A stretch of 52,090 bases of DNA, from positions 1 to 52,090 of the forward strand of contig JADGNY010000033.1 in the NCBI GenBank assembly GCA_017883235.1, given 5' to 3'. The position numbers and the translations under genes were made by a program. A model generated the notes under the pieces. The model had not been told where the DNA came from. It did not search any database and was given only the letters and a program-made list of their open reading frames with translations. This document shows, one piece after another, positions 1 through 8,860 of the stretch (the stretch's first letter is position 1; every line of letters starts with the position of its first letter). Source of the DNA: Thermoanaerobaculia bacterium. Lineage in GTDB: Bacteria > Acidobacteriota > Thermoanaerobaculia > Gp7-AA8.

Positions 1-96
1 AAGAAACCGCGGGGGGAGAAGGACTCTCGACGAAGGGAGTGGCAAGGCTCTCGAGGGAACAATTCAAGTGAGCGTGTTTGAGCGTGTGAGAAATGC
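1..96. repeat. Truncated copy of a terminal-inverted-repeat element (second copy at 18160-18311)
   Basis: This stretch matches the reverse complement of 18161-18245 almost base for base, sharing the G-rich run followed by GAAGGACTCTCGACGA and the segment CTCGAGGGAACAATTCAAGTG. It ends at TGTGAGAAATGC, the same terminus found at 18300-18311. The window edge cuts the element at the point that forms the hairpin loop in the full copy, so only one arm is visible. It ends four bases before the ispE stop codon. No coding capacity was seen. Confidence 0.8.
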
Positions 97-99
97 AGG

Positions 100-903
100 C
101 TAGACGGTCTCGGCAGCCACGGCTCGCACATCGATGAATTGTCCTCTCGCTGCGTCCCGACCCTCGGCGGTGCGGAACGCTCCCACGATCGTCGAGCCGG
201 AGCCGGTCATTGCGGCCCACGCGGCGCCGGCGTCGTAAAGGCGCGTCTTCAGCGCCTGCAACACCGGCAGCCTTCTGAAGATCGGCTCTTCGAAATCGTT
301 GACCAGTTCGGCGGCGCGCGAGAGAAGATCGTCATCGGTCATCTGGCGATAGCGCTCGATCCCGAGCGGCGGCGAAAAGCGTTGCAGCTTGGCGAAGGCG
401 CGTGCGGTGCTGACCCGCTCCCGCGGTATCAGCAGCAGCAGCGGGATGCCGGCCTGGCGCGGCATCGGCGTCAGGATCTCGCCGCGGCCGGTGGCGTAGG
501 CGCTGCCGCCGGTGAGAAAGAATGGCACATCGGAGCCGAGCGTCAGCGCGAGATCGGCGAGCGGCTTGTCGATTCCGAACATCGTCGACAAGGTGATCAA
601 CGTCGACGCCGCGTCCGATGAACCGCCGCCGAGGCCGCCGCCGGAAGGGATCTCCTTATGCAGATCGATGGCGACGGGTGGCGCGCCAAGGAGTCGTGCC
701 GCGCGAAGGACGAGATTGCGCTCATCCACCGGGACGGTGGGATCGTCGCAGGTCAGCGAGAGATGATCGGATTCCGTGAATGTCAGGGTGTCGTGCAGCG
801 AAATGGTCTGGAAGAGGGTCTCCAGATCATGAAACCCGTCAGTCCGTTTGCCGGTGATGCGCAGCGACCAGTTGATCTTCGCGTAGGCGGGGACGGTGAG
901 CAT
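100..903 (-). CDS. ispE: 4-diphosphocytidyl-2-C-methyl-D-erythritol kinase
   Basis: This GHMP-family kinase phosphorylates CDP-methylerythritol in the non-mevalonate (MEP) route to isoprenoids, in the cytosol. The product is 267 residues, a normal length. The N-terminus reads AYAKINWSLRI with the conserved Lys9. The glycine-rich ATP loop SGGGLGGGSSDAA lies at about 87-99, and the SDVPFF motif carries the catalytic Asp at about 125. The frame is open further upstream, but that extension runs into an inverted repeat and has no IspE similarity, so I start at the ATG at 903. The gene lies downstream of the lipoprotein gene on the same strand, separated by the 934-1063 repeat. Confidence 0.96.
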   Translation of the reverse strand: MLTVPAYAKINWSLRITGKRTDGFHDLETLFQTISLHDTLTFTESDHLSLTCDDPTVPVDERNLVLRAARLLGAPPVAIDLHKEIPSGGGLGGGSSDAASTLITLSTMFGIDKPLADLALTLGSDVPFFLTGGSAYATGRGEILTPMPRQAGIPLLLLIPRERVSTARAFAKLQRFSPPLGIERYRQMTDDDLLSRAAELVNDFEEPIFRRLPVLQALKTRLYDAGAAWAAMTGSGSTIVGAFRTAEGRDAARGQFIDVRAVAAETV

Positions 904-933
904 CGTCGAAGGATGACATACACGGCAATCGCG

Positions 934-1063
934 ACGGAGCGCTGGCGTCTCGCCGGCTGGCTCGGCGGCGTCTCGCCGCTGAGGGTTACAACGACTGTAT
1001 CGCAAGCCGCCAGACCGGGGGCGAGACGCCCCCGGGCCAGCCGGCGAGACGCCAGCGCTCCGT
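934..1063. repeat. Nested inverted repeat between ispE and the lipoprotein gene
   Basis: Bases 934-960 and 1037-1063 are perfect 27-bp inverted copies, beginning ACGGAGCGCTGG on the left arm. Inside them are smaller palindromes built on GGCGTCTCGCC and GGGGGCGAGACGCCCCC. The design (small hairpins inside a large one) is the same as in other intergenic repeats of this window. It could act as a transcription attenuator between the two minus-strand genes; that is inference. Confidence 0.85.
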
Positions 1064-1083
1064 TACGGCGGCTTCGCCGCCGC

Positions 1084-1755
1084 CTACAGCCGCGGCGCAA
1101 CGCAGCACCGGTAGCTGCGCGGGACCTCCGGCTTCGCCACGGGTGCCGTGGTCAATGCCGACTGGTAGGTCTCGATCTCGAGTTTGAGCGCGCCGCGAAC
1201 GATCAGGACGTTCTTCGCCGGGTACGCCGGAGGATTGAACGTGACCACGACATCGCCAACTGTCGCGCGCGCGATCCCCAACGCGGCGTAGTCGTAGGTT
1301 ATCGTCTTCTCTTCCGCGGGAAGCCCGGCCATCAGCAATGCCATGGCCGAGGGGGGCGTGGCACCGAAGAAGCCGAAGGTCGTGGCGAATTCGGCGGCGC
1401 TGCCGTGCCACCACGTATCTTCGAGGTCATTGATGAACGTCACTTCGTCGCCCGAGGCGTGAAGGCGTACGGCGGTCGTTCCGAGCGGGGTGTAGGCGGT
1501 CAACAACATACGGCCCTGACCGTCGACCTGCAGTTGCGCGCGGAACGACTGGACATGATTGCCGTTCGTGGCGCGGATATGCAGAAGGATTCGCTCGCTG
1601 GTCAGTTGTGTACGCCGCGCGGCCAATTGCCGCGCCGCGTCGTCCGCCGAGGTCGACGTCAGTGGCGCCACGGGCGACTCTTCGCCGGCCGGACTAGTCG
1701 TCCGGCAACCGGCGAGCAGTGCCGCAAATCCGAGAGCAACGGCCGCCCGGCGCAT
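1084..1755 (-). CDS. Outer-membrane-type lipoprotein, LolB/DUF4292-like fold suspected
   Basis: The 223-residue product begins with a short lipoprotein signal peptide ending in the lipobox LAGC (Cys17), so it should be lipid-anchored and periplasm-facing. The body has alternating beta-type segments (ILLHIRATNG, SFRAQLQVDG, MLLTAYTPLG) that resemble lipoprotein-localisation (LolB-like) or DUF4292 proteins; this is a weak fold-level impression. The ATG overlaps the stop codon of the upstream TPR gene (TGATG), so the two are probably translated together. The C-terminus (SYRCCVAPRL) is encoded close to the 934-1063 repeat and may have been extended by it. The lipoprotein call is firm; the function is not. 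Confidence 0.75.
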   Translation of the reverse strand: MRRAAVALGFAALLAGCRTTSPAGEESPVAPLTSTSADDAARQLAARRTQLTSERILLHIRATNGNHVQSFRAQLQVDGQGRMLLTAYTPLGTTAVRLHASGDEVTFINDLEDTWWHGSAAEFATTFGFFGATPPSAMALLMAGLPAEEKTITYDYAALGIARATVGDVVVTFNPPAYPAKNVLIVRGALKLEIETYQSALTTAPVAKPEVPRSYRCCVAPRL

Positions 1756-3677
1756 CAACGCGGGGTGGATCCGGCCTGCTGCTGTTTCTCCAGCTCGGCG
1801 ATTTTCGAGCGGAGCTTGGCCTCATCCTTCGACTCCGGATCGAGGGTCAGCGCCACGCGGTAGAGCGAGAGGGCGCGGTTCGTATCGCCCCGTTTGGCGA
1901 GCACGTCGCCGAGGTGCTCGTGAACCGTGGCATCGCGCGGCAGAATCTGCGCCGCATTGTTCAGGTACTTCTCGGCCAGATCGAGTTTGCCCTGGCGGAA
2001 GTAGGCCCAGCCGAGCGAGTCGAGGTAGGCACCGTTGCCCGGCTCCAGCGTCACCGCTCTGTGCAGCATTTCCGCGGCGCGGTCGAGATGGACACCCTGC
2101 TCAGCCCACATGTAGCCGAGGTAATTCATCGTGCCGGTGTTTTCGGGATGTTTCTCAAGGATGGCCAGGAACGTTGCTTCCGCCGATGCCTTGTCGCCCG
2201 AGCGCTCCAGCGCGGCGCCGAGCTCGAACTGCAGCTCGACGTCGTCCGGTTTCGTGCGCAGCGCGTCCCGCACCACACCGATGGCCTGGTCGTACTGGTC
2301 GGCCTGCACGTACGCCTCGGCCGCGGAAATCGTATTGCGCACGCCGAACTTCGACTGCGTCGATGCGGCGACGCGAGCCCGGTCCTTGTCGCCGGCGCGG
2401 GCGAGCATCTCGATGTAGCGCGCGTTGACGAACGGATCGGAGGCGTATTTGTCGACGAGAGGCTGCAGCATGGTCACGGCATCGCCGTAACGTTTCTGCC
2501 TCTTCATCGCCTCGAGGGCGATGTTGATGGCCTGGGGATTCACCTTGTCGCGAAAGATGAAGAGCGGCTTCGCGGCATCGATGGCCTGCTGATAGTTGCC
2601 TTTCTGAAGATCGATGAACGCGAGTTGCGTTTTCGCCAGGGTCTGGACGCCTTCTCCGGCATCCGGAAGGGCGAGCAGGGTGCGGAAGGTCTTCGCGGCC
2701 TCGTCGTACTTCTTGCGGCCTACCTGGGCCAGACCGAAGCTGGCCAGCACGTCGGGATCGTCGGGCGTTTTCTCCAGAAGCTGGCGGTAGATGCGATCCG
2801 CCTCGTCGTAACGCTCGAGATCGCTGAGCGATTCGGCGAGATAGTACTGGGTGCGCGTGTCTTTCGGATCGACGACGAGCAGCTCCACGAAGCGGGCGCG
2901 GGCCTTTTCGGCCATGCCGGCGCGGAGATAGAAGAACGCCTGCTGCCGCTGAAAATCGAGGTTGGTGGGATCGTCGTTGATCAGCGGCTGCAGTACCTCG
3001 GCGGCCTTCTGCCACTGGTTGGTGCTCTGATAAATCTCGACGAGTTGCTGGATGGCCAGGCCGAAGGTCGGATCGACTTCTACCGCCCGCTCCAGGTACT
3101 TGAGCGATTCGGCGCCGCGGCCGAGCTTGGTCAGCACCTGCGCGTAGCTGTAGTTGAGACCGCGCTGATCGGGAGCGCGCTCGAGCATCGAGGCCAGCAC
3201 CTTCTCCGCCTCGGCCGGACGCCCGCTGAGGCTGTAGATCTGCGAGATGGCCATACCGGTGCCGAGGTCGTCGGGATAGATGCGGAAGGCGTTCTGGAGA
3301 TGGACGAGGGCCTCGTCGACTTTGGCCCGGTCGGTGCCGGCGCGGTCGAGGAGCACTCGGCCGAGGACGCGCTCGGCGTCGTAGAAATTCGGCTGGATCA
3401 CGACGACCTTGCGCAACTCCGCTTCCGCGGTGTCGACCTTCGAGGCGTCGATGAGAATCAGGGCCCGCTCGTAGAGAACGACCGCATTCTGCGGATTCTT
3501 CGCTACGATCTTGTCGATGCGCGAAAGAGCCTCGTCGAACCTGCCGTCGTCGGCGGCGAGCTTGGCAAGGATGAATTCGTAAGGATCGTCCGCGGTCTCC
3601 TGAGCACCAGCGGCAACGCTGAACGCCAGGAACGCCAGCAGCAGTAACGCACACTTCTTCATCAGTCTCATGGTCAT
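1755..3677 (-). CDS. Large secreted tetratricopeptide repeat protein
   Basis: About 640 residues. An N-terminal signal peptide (KKCALLLLAFLAFSVAAGAQ) is followed by an almost continuous series of TPR helix pairs to residue ~620, recognisable by the recurring A-x3-Y/L pattern and the P in fourth-helix turns (VVIQPNF, EVDPTFG, VTLEPGN). TPR solenoids bind protein partners; here the partner would be in the periplasm. The gene overlaps the downstream lipoprotein gene (TGATG), suggesting a two-protein envelope unit. A GTG lies just upstream at 3680, and ATGs at 3677 and 3671 are alternatives; none has a clear Shine-Dalgarno sequence. No enzymatic domain was seen. Confidence 0.85.
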   Translation of the reverse strand: MTMRLMKKCALLLLAFLAFSVAAGAQETADDPYEFILAKLAADDGRFDEALSRIDKIVAKNPQNAVVLYERALILIDASKVDTAEAELRKVVVIQPNFYDAERVLGRVLLDRAGTDRAKVDEALVHLQNAFRIYPDDLGTGMAISQIYSLSGRPAEAEKVLASMLERAPDQRGLNYSYAQVLTKLGRGAESLKYLERAVEVDPTFGLAIQQLVEIYQSTNQWQKAAEVLQPLINDDPTNLDFQRQQAFFYLRAGMAEKARARFVELLVVDPKDTRTQYYLAESLSDLERYDEADRIYRQLLEKTPDDPDVLASFGLAQVGRKKYDEAAKTFRTLLALPDAGEGVQTLAKTQLAFIDLQKGNYQQAIDAAKPLFIFRDKVNPQAINIALEAMKRQKRYGDAVTMLQPLVDKYASDPFVNARYIEMLARAGDKDRARVAASTQSKFGVRNTISAAEAYVQADQYDQAIGVVRDALRTKPDDVELQFELGAALERSGDKASAEATFLAILEKHPENTGTMNYLGYMWAEQGVHLDRAAEMLHRAVTLEPGNGAYLDSLGWAYFRQGKLDLAEKYLNNAAQILPRDATVHEHLGDVLAKRGDTNRALSLYRVALTLDPESKDEAKLRSKIAELEKQQQAGSTPR

Positions 3678-3822
3678 CACTCGGCAGAGGGGAACACCGT
3701 CAGCAGACTCCGCATTCTGGAAGCCTTTATTCGTGTCTCACGAATCATGAGACGTGACCGGTGAGAGCCCGTTTCGTGCCATATCTGTGCTAAAAGCACC
3801 GTCAAAGGATTAGGAAAGCGGC

Positions 3823-5265
3823 GTGAATCTGGAGCGGATCGAGGTCACACCCTTCGCCGCCATCGTAGGCGAAATTTTACAGGGGCGAAGGACCGGATCG
3901 CTGACGATCGTCCACGCGCCGCTGCGAAAGACCCTGTACTGGTCGCAGGGCGAGCTGGCGCTGATCACCTCGGCGGCGCCGGAGGATTCTCTGGCCGATT
4001 TCCTCAGCCGCCGCGGCATCCTTCCGGGCGATCGGGCTCTGACGTTGGCCAGCGTCGATCCGACCGAGGCCGCCGCCACGTTTCACGAGTTGGGCATCGT
4101 CGATATGTCGACGCGCCAGACTCTGCTGCGTGAATGGATGACGCAACAGTTCGTGCCGCTCTTTTCTCTCGACGAAGGGACGTCGGCATTCAACGATGAC
4201 CACGCCATCGAGCCGGAGAAGCGCGTCTTTCTGCAGTCGACGCCGGCCGTGGTGCTGGACGGCATCCGCGCCATTACCAACGGCCTGGTCCTGCGGCGAT
4301 CGCTCGGCGATCTGAAGCGCGAGATCGCACCGGAACGCGATGCACAAAGCGTCCTCGACACCATTCCCCTGACCGACGCGGAGCGGCAGATCGCCGATGC
4401 GCTGGTCCAGCCGCAATCGATCGAGACGTTCCTGAAGCAGTTCACGAACGACTCGGTGACCGCGGCGCGCGTCGTCATCGCCATGATGACGCTCGGATTG
4501 TTTGGCGTAGTCGATCACTCCTTGCGGCCGGCGCCGGCGGCCGACGCGAGCGACATGCAGCGCGACCTCGAGCTGCTCGCCGCGATCGGCTCGACCGATC
4601 AGCGGTCGTTGCGTGCCGTGGCGCTCTCGCGGCAGTTACCGTCGATCGATCACTATCAGCTTCTCGAGGTGCCGCGTGCCGCCACCCGAGGACAGATCGC
4701 GAGCTCGCTCGAGGAGAAACGGCGGCAGTACGCCGAGGCGACGTTTCCGCCGGTGGTGAAAGAGGCTCTGGCGGCGATCAACCGGCGGCTCGATGAGGCG
4801 GCGGCCGCACTCGAACATCCCGTGCGGCGGCAGGCCTACGACAAGCTGCTGGAGCAGCGGCCCGTACACGGGGGCGGTGACGATCTGGATCGGCGGCAGG
4901 CACAGCGGTCGATCGCCAATCAGAACTTTCAACGCGCCCGCGAGCTGAGCGCGACGGGCGATTACTACGGTGCGATCGTTCTCCTGAAACAGGCGGTGAC
5001 GTTCGCCCCCGATCACGCCGAGGCCTGGCATCTCCTGGGCGCATGCCAGGAACGCAATCCGAAATGGCGCCGCAACGCCGCCGAGAGTTTTCAGCGGGCG
5101 CTGTCCCTCGATCCGAATTCGGTCGAGGCCCTGATCTCCCTCGGCGATCTCTATCGCACCGAAGGTTTGACCTCCCGCGCGCAGGGTTGCTACGAAGACG
5201 TACTGAAAATCTCCGCCGAGCACGCGCAGGCGAAGAGCAGACTGGCGGCGATCAAGAAGCAGTAG
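3823..5265 (+). CDS. DUF4388 (PATAN-like) protein with degenerate J-like segment and C-terminal TPRs
   Basis: 480 residues. The N-terminal ~110 residues match the DUF4388 pattern (G-E-I-L-Q-G-R-R-T-G-S-L-T-I then LYWSQGELALITS), a domain common in bacterial signalling proteins. Residues ~274-345 (IDHYQLLEVPRAATRGQI ... HPVRRQAYDKLL) resemble a DnaJ J-domain but lack the HPD motif, so Hsp70 stimulation is unlikely. Residues ~365-478 form about three TPRs. The GTG at 3823 is chosen because AGGAA sits seven bases upstream. The gene is monocistronic and divergent from the TPR gene at 1755-3677. It is probably a cytosolic scaffold in a signalling pathway (inference). Confidence 0.85.
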   Translation: MNLERIEVTPFAAIVGEILQGRRTGSLTIVHAPLRKTLYWSQGELALITSAAPEDSLADFLSRRGILPGDRALTLASVDPTEAAATFHELGIVDMSTRQTLLREWMTQQFVPLFSLDEGTSAFNDDHAIEPEKRVFLQSTPAVVLDGIRAITNGLVLRRSLGDLKREIAPERDAQSVLDTIPLTDAERQIADALVQPQSIETFLKQFTNDSVTAARVVIAMMTLGLFGVVDHSLRPAPAADASDMQRDLELLAAIGSTDQRSLRAVALSRQLPSIDHYQLLEVPRAATRGQIASSLEEKRRQYAEATFPPVVKEALAAINRRLDEAAAALEHPVRRQAYDKLLEQRPVHGGGDDLDRRQAQRSIANQNFQRARELSATGDYYGAIVLLKQAVTFAPDHAEAWHLLGACQERNPKWRRNAAESFQRALSLDPNSVEALISLGDLYRTEGLTSRAQGCYEDVLKISAEHAQAKSRLAAIKKQ

Positions 5266-5448
5266 TTACCGCAGATCGCCCGGCTTGTTGTCCGCCAGCT
5301 CGTCGCGCTGATCCTTCGCTTTGGTGGGCGAGTTTTCCCCGCTGTGCTCTTCGCGGCCGGCTCCCTCGTAGCCGAGGGCCTCCCCGCCGCGGATCACGTC
5401 GATTCTCTGCATGTCTTCTTCGGTGGCACCTTTTTCGTCGTTGCTCAT
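5266..5448 (-). CDS. Small acidic hypothetical protein
   Basis: A 60-residue, highly charged open frame (MSNDEKGATEEDMQRIDV ... ELADNKPGDLR), convergent with and directly abutting the stop of the DUF4388 gene. The composition is hydrophilic and looks disordered, with no signal peptide or membrane segment. I do not recognise a family. It is kept because the composition is protein-like rather than the arginine/proline-rich type of shadow frames here, and because it is open from ATG to the base next to the neighbour's stop. No clear Shine-Dalgarno sequence is present. Confidence 0.45.
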   Translation of the reverse strand: MSNDEKGATEEDMQRIDVIRGGEALGYEGAGREEHSGENSPTKAKDQRDELADNKPGDLR

Positions 5449-5476
5449 GCCGTATTGCTGAGCAAGGAACGGGCCG

Positions 5477-5645
5477 TGTTACTGCGCTGCGCGCGTTGTC
5501 TGCCTGCGGCGTTGTCTGCGCTATCGCGCGTTTATCTGTGTTGCCCGCGTTGGTCCCGCCGACAAGACCACGCGCGGCGCGCAGACAACGCAAGCGAAGC
5601 GCCGCAGACAACGCCGAAGGCAGACAACGCGCGCTGCGCAGACCG
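5477..5645. repeat. GTTGTCTG palindromic element, copy A
   Basis: The left arm carries GTTGTCTG units alternating with short self-complementary stretches (GCGCTATCGCGC and similar). The right arm carries the reverse complement, CAGACAAC units. The left end reads TGTTACTGCG, close to the TGTAACTGCG terminus of the other copies (18029, 41037). The element fills the gap between the small acidic ORF and the korB stop codon. It is one of four copies in this window. Confidence 0.85.
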
Positions 5646-5649
5646 CCGG

Positions 5650-6708
5650 CTACATCAACTCCCGCATGATCTGGTCGAGAGCCTCTTTCGGCGGCCGCGT
5701 CTCCGCCTCGGTCAGCGACCAGAGCGGCTTGTCGCTCATGTTCAGCAGGCTGATGAAGCTCTTCTTCTCGGGGCGAAGGTAGATCAGGCCGGTGAGCATG
5801 GCGCCGTCTTCGATCGCTTTGTGCGAGCGCTGGAGGGCCTGCACGGCGTTCGACGGGTCGTAGTCCTCTTCCAGCTTTTTCAGGAGCAGGCGGGAGCCGT
5901 CGTGCAGGGTGACTTCGCGGACCGTGCCGGGCTCGTAGTCGATCTCGATCTGTTCGTACGACTGCACGAAGCCGATCTGGTGCAGCAGTTCGTCATGCTC
6001 TTTCGAGTATGCATAGCCTTTTGTCGAGCCGTCGTGATTGTTGAAGGTGACGCAGGGGGAGATGACGTCGATGACCGCCAGACCGTCGTGAGCGACGGCG
6101 GCTTTGAGGATGTTCACCATCTGCTTCGGATCGCCGGCATAACCGCGCGCCACGAAGCCGCATCCGAGCTCCACGGCCAGGGCGCAGAGGTCCATCGGCG
6201 GGAGGTCGTTGACGACGCCGGTCTTGAGCTTCGAGCCTTCGTCGGCCGTGGCCGAAAATTGCCCTTTCGTCAGGCCGTACACGCCGTTGTTCTCGATGAT
6301 GTAGATCAGCGGGATGTTGCGGCGGACGAGGTGCATGAACTGTCCGAGTCCGATGGAGGCGGTATCGCCGTCACCGGAAACGCCGATGCTGATGAGGTGA
6401 TGGTTGGCCAGCATGGCGCCGGTGGCGACGGCCGGCATGCGGCCGTGAACGCTGTTGAAACCGTGCGCGCGGCCCAGGAAGTACGCGGGCGTCTTGGAGG
6501 AGCAGCCGATGCCGGAGAATTTGGCCACCTTCTCGGGCTTCACGTTCATCTCGTAAAACGCGCGGACGATCTGGTTGCTGACGGCGTCGTGCCCGCAACC
6601 GGCGCAGAGCGTCGACTTGCCGCCCTGGTAGTCGAGCGCTTTCAGGCCGATCCGGTTTTCCTTCGGTACCGCTGCTTCGTTGGGTAGCTTGAGAGTGCTT
6701 TCCGCCAT
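5650..6708 (-). CDS. korB: 2-oxoacid:ferredoxin oxidoreductase, beta (TPP-binding) subunit
   Basis: 352 residues. With the alpha subunit it oxidatively decarboxylates a 2-oxoacid (probably 2-oxoglutarate) to the acyl-CoA, passing electrons to ferredoxin. Visible marks are CAGCGH near residue 35 and further cysteines (IGCSSK ~69, SPCVTF ~214) for the [4Fe-4S] cluster, and the TPP/Mg motif GDGDTASIG ... NNGVYGLTKGQ at ~112-150. A strong GGGGAGGAC ribosome site precedes the ATG. The gene lies three bases after korA, one operon. Length and motifs match the KorB branch; which 2-oxoacid is used cannot be settled by eye. Confidence 0.95.
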   Translation of the reverse strand: MAESTLKLPNEAAVPKENRIGLKALDYQGGKSTLCAGCGHDAVSNQIVRAFYEMNVKPEKVAKFSGIGCSSKTPAYFLGRAHGFNSVHGRMPAVATGAMLANHHLISIGVSGDGDTASIGLGQFMHLVRRNIPLIYIIENNGVYGLTKGQFSATADEGSKLKTGVVNDLPPMDLCALAVELGCGFVARGYAGDPKQMVNILKAAVAHDGLAVIDVISPCVTFNNHDGSTKGYAYSKEHDELLHQIGFVQSYEQIEIDYEPGTVREVTLHDGSRLLLKKLEEDYDPSNAVQALQRSHKAIEDGAMLTGLIYLRPEKKSFISLLNMSDKPLWSLTEAETRPPKEALDQIMRELM

Positions 6709-6711
6709 GAC

Positions 6712-8616
6712 TTAGTCCTCCCCGATCGTCTGCGTGGTCGCTTCGGCGCCGAGGCCGATGCGGACGACGCGCGTGCCGTCGTTCTCCATCTGCAGCAGCG
6801 AGTCGGTGATCGAGCGCGCGTCGCAGGGCAAACCGGTGTAGTGCAGGATTTTGCGCAGCTTGTGCTGGATATCGCCAACGTCCAGTCGGATGAGGTCGCC
6901 CATCTGGCCGTCCCGATTCTGTTCGACGACGTAGACGCGCTCGTGCGCTTCGACGAATGCCTTCACGTCCGCCGTGAGCGGCAATGCCCGCAAGCGGAGG
7001 TAGCTCGTCTCGACGCCGTGCTCGCTGCGGAGCTGATGGCGCGCCTCTTCGAGCGCCACATCCGTCGTTCCGTAGGCGATGAATCCGACTTTGGCGTCGG
7101 CGCGGCGGTCGATGACCGGCGGCGGCACGAACTGTTTGGCCGTCTCGTGCTTCTTCGCCAGCCGATCGACGGTGGCTTTGTAGTCCGACGGCTTCTCCGA
7201 GTAGCGCGCGTGCGCGTCGTGCCCGGAGCCGCGCGTGAAGTACGACGCCATCGGATGATCGGTCCCCGGAAGCGTCCGGAAGGGAATGCCGTCGCCGTCG
7301 ACGTCGAGATAGCGTCCCCACTTCCCGCCGAGCTCCTCGAGCTGCTTGGCATCGAGCACTTTGCCGCGGCGGTACGGCTTGGTGGGATAGACGAATGGAT
7401 CCGACATCCAATTGTTCATGCCGAGGTCGAGATCGGAGAGGACGAAGATCGGCGTCTGGAACATCTCCGCCAGATCGAGCGCCTCGCCGGCGAATTCGAA
7501 GCACTCGGCCACCGACGCGGGGATCAATGCGATGTGCTGCGTATCGCCGTGAGAGAGGTAGTAGACCTCGAAGATGTCGCCCTGCGCGGTGCGGGTCGGG
7601 AGGCCGGTGGACGGACCGACGCGCTGAATGTCCCAGATCACGCCCGGCAATTCGGCGAAGTAGCCGAGGCCTGCAAACTCCGCCATCAGCGAAATGCCCG
7701 GTCCGGAGGTGGAGGTCAGCGACCGCGCGCCCGCCCATCCCGCTCCCAGCACCATCCCCATCGCCGCCAGCTCATCCTCGGCCTGAACGATGGCAAAGGT
7801 GGCTTTCCCGTCGGGGCCGATGCGGTACTCTTTCATGTAGTCGATCAGCGACTCGCAGAGCGATGACGACGGGGTGATCGGATACCAGGTCACGACCGTG
7901 CAGCCGCCGAACATGGCGCCGATGGCCGCGGCGGCGTTGCCGTCGATGATGATCTTGCCGGCCGTGGCGTTCATCCGCTCGATCCGCCAGTGATGCTGCT
8001 TCGGCAGGTTTTCCCGCGCGTACTCGATCCCTTTGTCGATGGCGGCGACGTTCGGATCGATTGCCTTCTTCTTCCCTTTGAACTGCTTTCCGATGGCGTT
8101 GATGATCTCGTCGCGGTCGATGCCGAGGCGTTCGGCCACGATGCCGACGTAGATCATGTTCGTCAGCAGCTTGCGAAGCCGCGAATCCTGCGACAGCTCG
8201 CCGGCCAGCTTGGCAAAGGGGACCGCGAAAAAGGTGACATCCTCGCGGATGCCCTTGCAGGCCAACGGCGCGTCGTAGATGCAGACGGCGCCCGGCTGCA
8301 GCGCCTCGACGTCCTCGCGCGCGGTCGAGGCATTCATGCACACCATGATGTCGACTTCTTTCTTGCGGGCGATCCAGCCGTCTTTGTTCGCCCGGATCGT
8401 GAACCACGTGGGAAGACCGGCGATGTTCGACGGGAACATGTTCTTCCCGCTGACGGGCACGCCCATCTGAAAGATGGAGCGCATCAGGACGCTGTTGGAC
8501 GACATGGAACCGGAGCCGTTGACGGTGGCAACGTGGATCGTGCAGTCGTTGACGATCGAGGCGGCGCCGGTCAGAGGCTCATCGAGCACCGCCGTCGCGG
8601 TCATGCTATCGGGCAC
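6712..8616 (-). CDS. korA: 2-oxoacid:ferredoxin oxidoreductase, fused gamma-alpha subunit
   Basis: 634 residues. Residues ~20-200 are the gamma-type domain (ATVNGSGSMSSNSVLMRSIF), and ~215-634 the alpha domain that helps bind TPP (GNAAAAIGAMFGGCTVVTWYP, YPITPSSSLCESL). This fused arrangement is the common KorA form. I chose the GTG at 8616 because AAAGGAG stands seven bases upstream; the later in-frame ATG at 8604 is too far from it. A TACAAT box lies ~60 bp upstream, so unlike many neighbours this mRNA should have a leader. The KorAB pair supports reductive or ferredoxin-linked TCA chemistry. Confidence 0.95.
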   Translation of the reverse strand: MPDSMTATAVLDEPLTGAASIVNDCTIHVATVNGSGSMSSNSVLMRSIFQMGVPVSGKNMFPSNIAGLPTWFTIRANKDGWIARKKEVDIMVCMNASTAREDVEALQPGAVCIYDAPLACKGIREDVTFFAVPFAKLAGELSQDSRLRKLLTNMIYVGIVAERLGIDRDEIINAIGKQFKGKKKAIDPNVAAIDKGIEYARENLPKQHHWRIERMNATAGKIIIDGNAAAAIGAMFGGCTVVTWYPITPSSSLCESLIDYMKEYRIGPDGKATFAIVQAEDELAAMGMVLGAGWAGARSLTSTSGPGISLMAEFAGLGYFAELPGVIWDIQRVGPSTGLPTRTAQGDIFEVYYLSHGDTQHIALIPASVAECFEFAGEALDLAEMFQTPIFVLSDLDLGMNNWMSDPFVYPTKPYRRGKVLDAKQLEELGGKWGRYLDVDGDGIPFRTLPGTDHPMASYFTRGSGHDAHARYSEKPSDYKATVDRLAKKHETAKQFVPPPVIDRRADAKVGFIAYGTTDVALEEARHQLRSEHGVETSYLRLRALPLTADVKAFVEAHERVYVVEQNRDGQMGDLIRLDVGDIQHKLRKILHYTGLPCDARSITDSLLQMENDGTRVVRIGLGAEATTQTIGED

Positions 8617-8676
8617 GTCTTTCTCCTTTGGATAAGTGATTTGAAAGACTTGGCGGGATCATTGGCGAGGGTGCGG

Positions 8677-8682
8677 ATTGTA
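8677..8682 (-). promoter_or_regulatory. Candidate -10 box of the korAB operon
   Basis: TACAAT on the minus strand, about 60 bp before the korA GTG. It is the only good -10 match in the 244-bp gap upstream of korA. A convincing -35 was not found. The rest of 8617-8860 holds short GTCGGTTGTCGG repeats and no gene that I can support. Confidence 0.4.
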
Positions 8683-8860
8683 GCACCGGGGGGTGTGGGA
8701 TGTGGGGGATCGGCTGTCGGTTGTCGGTTGTCGGAGCGTACGTGCAGAACACGGCGGCATGCGCGAGCGTCGATGCGTGAACCCACGCGTCCGATTCACT
8801 TTGACGTCGTCGTCGACCTGGCGGACTACGAGTTGAGTCATCGCCGCGCGCCGCGAGCCG

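Noticed and set aside
1719-3647. 640-codon plus-strand frame opposite the TPR protein
   Set aside because: Perfect antisense of a TPR gene with signal peptide; no recognisable domain in the antisense product.
5477-5645. CRISPR-like or tRNA-like structure in the GTTGTCTG element
   Set aside because: The constant part is only 8 bp and the variable parts are self-complementary mini-hairpins, not spacers; no tRNA fold is possible.
8659-8841. Small minus-strand frames in the korA upstream gap
   Set aside because: Low-complexity Arg/Ser/Thr-rich translations over GTCGGTTGTCGG repeats, no ribosome site.
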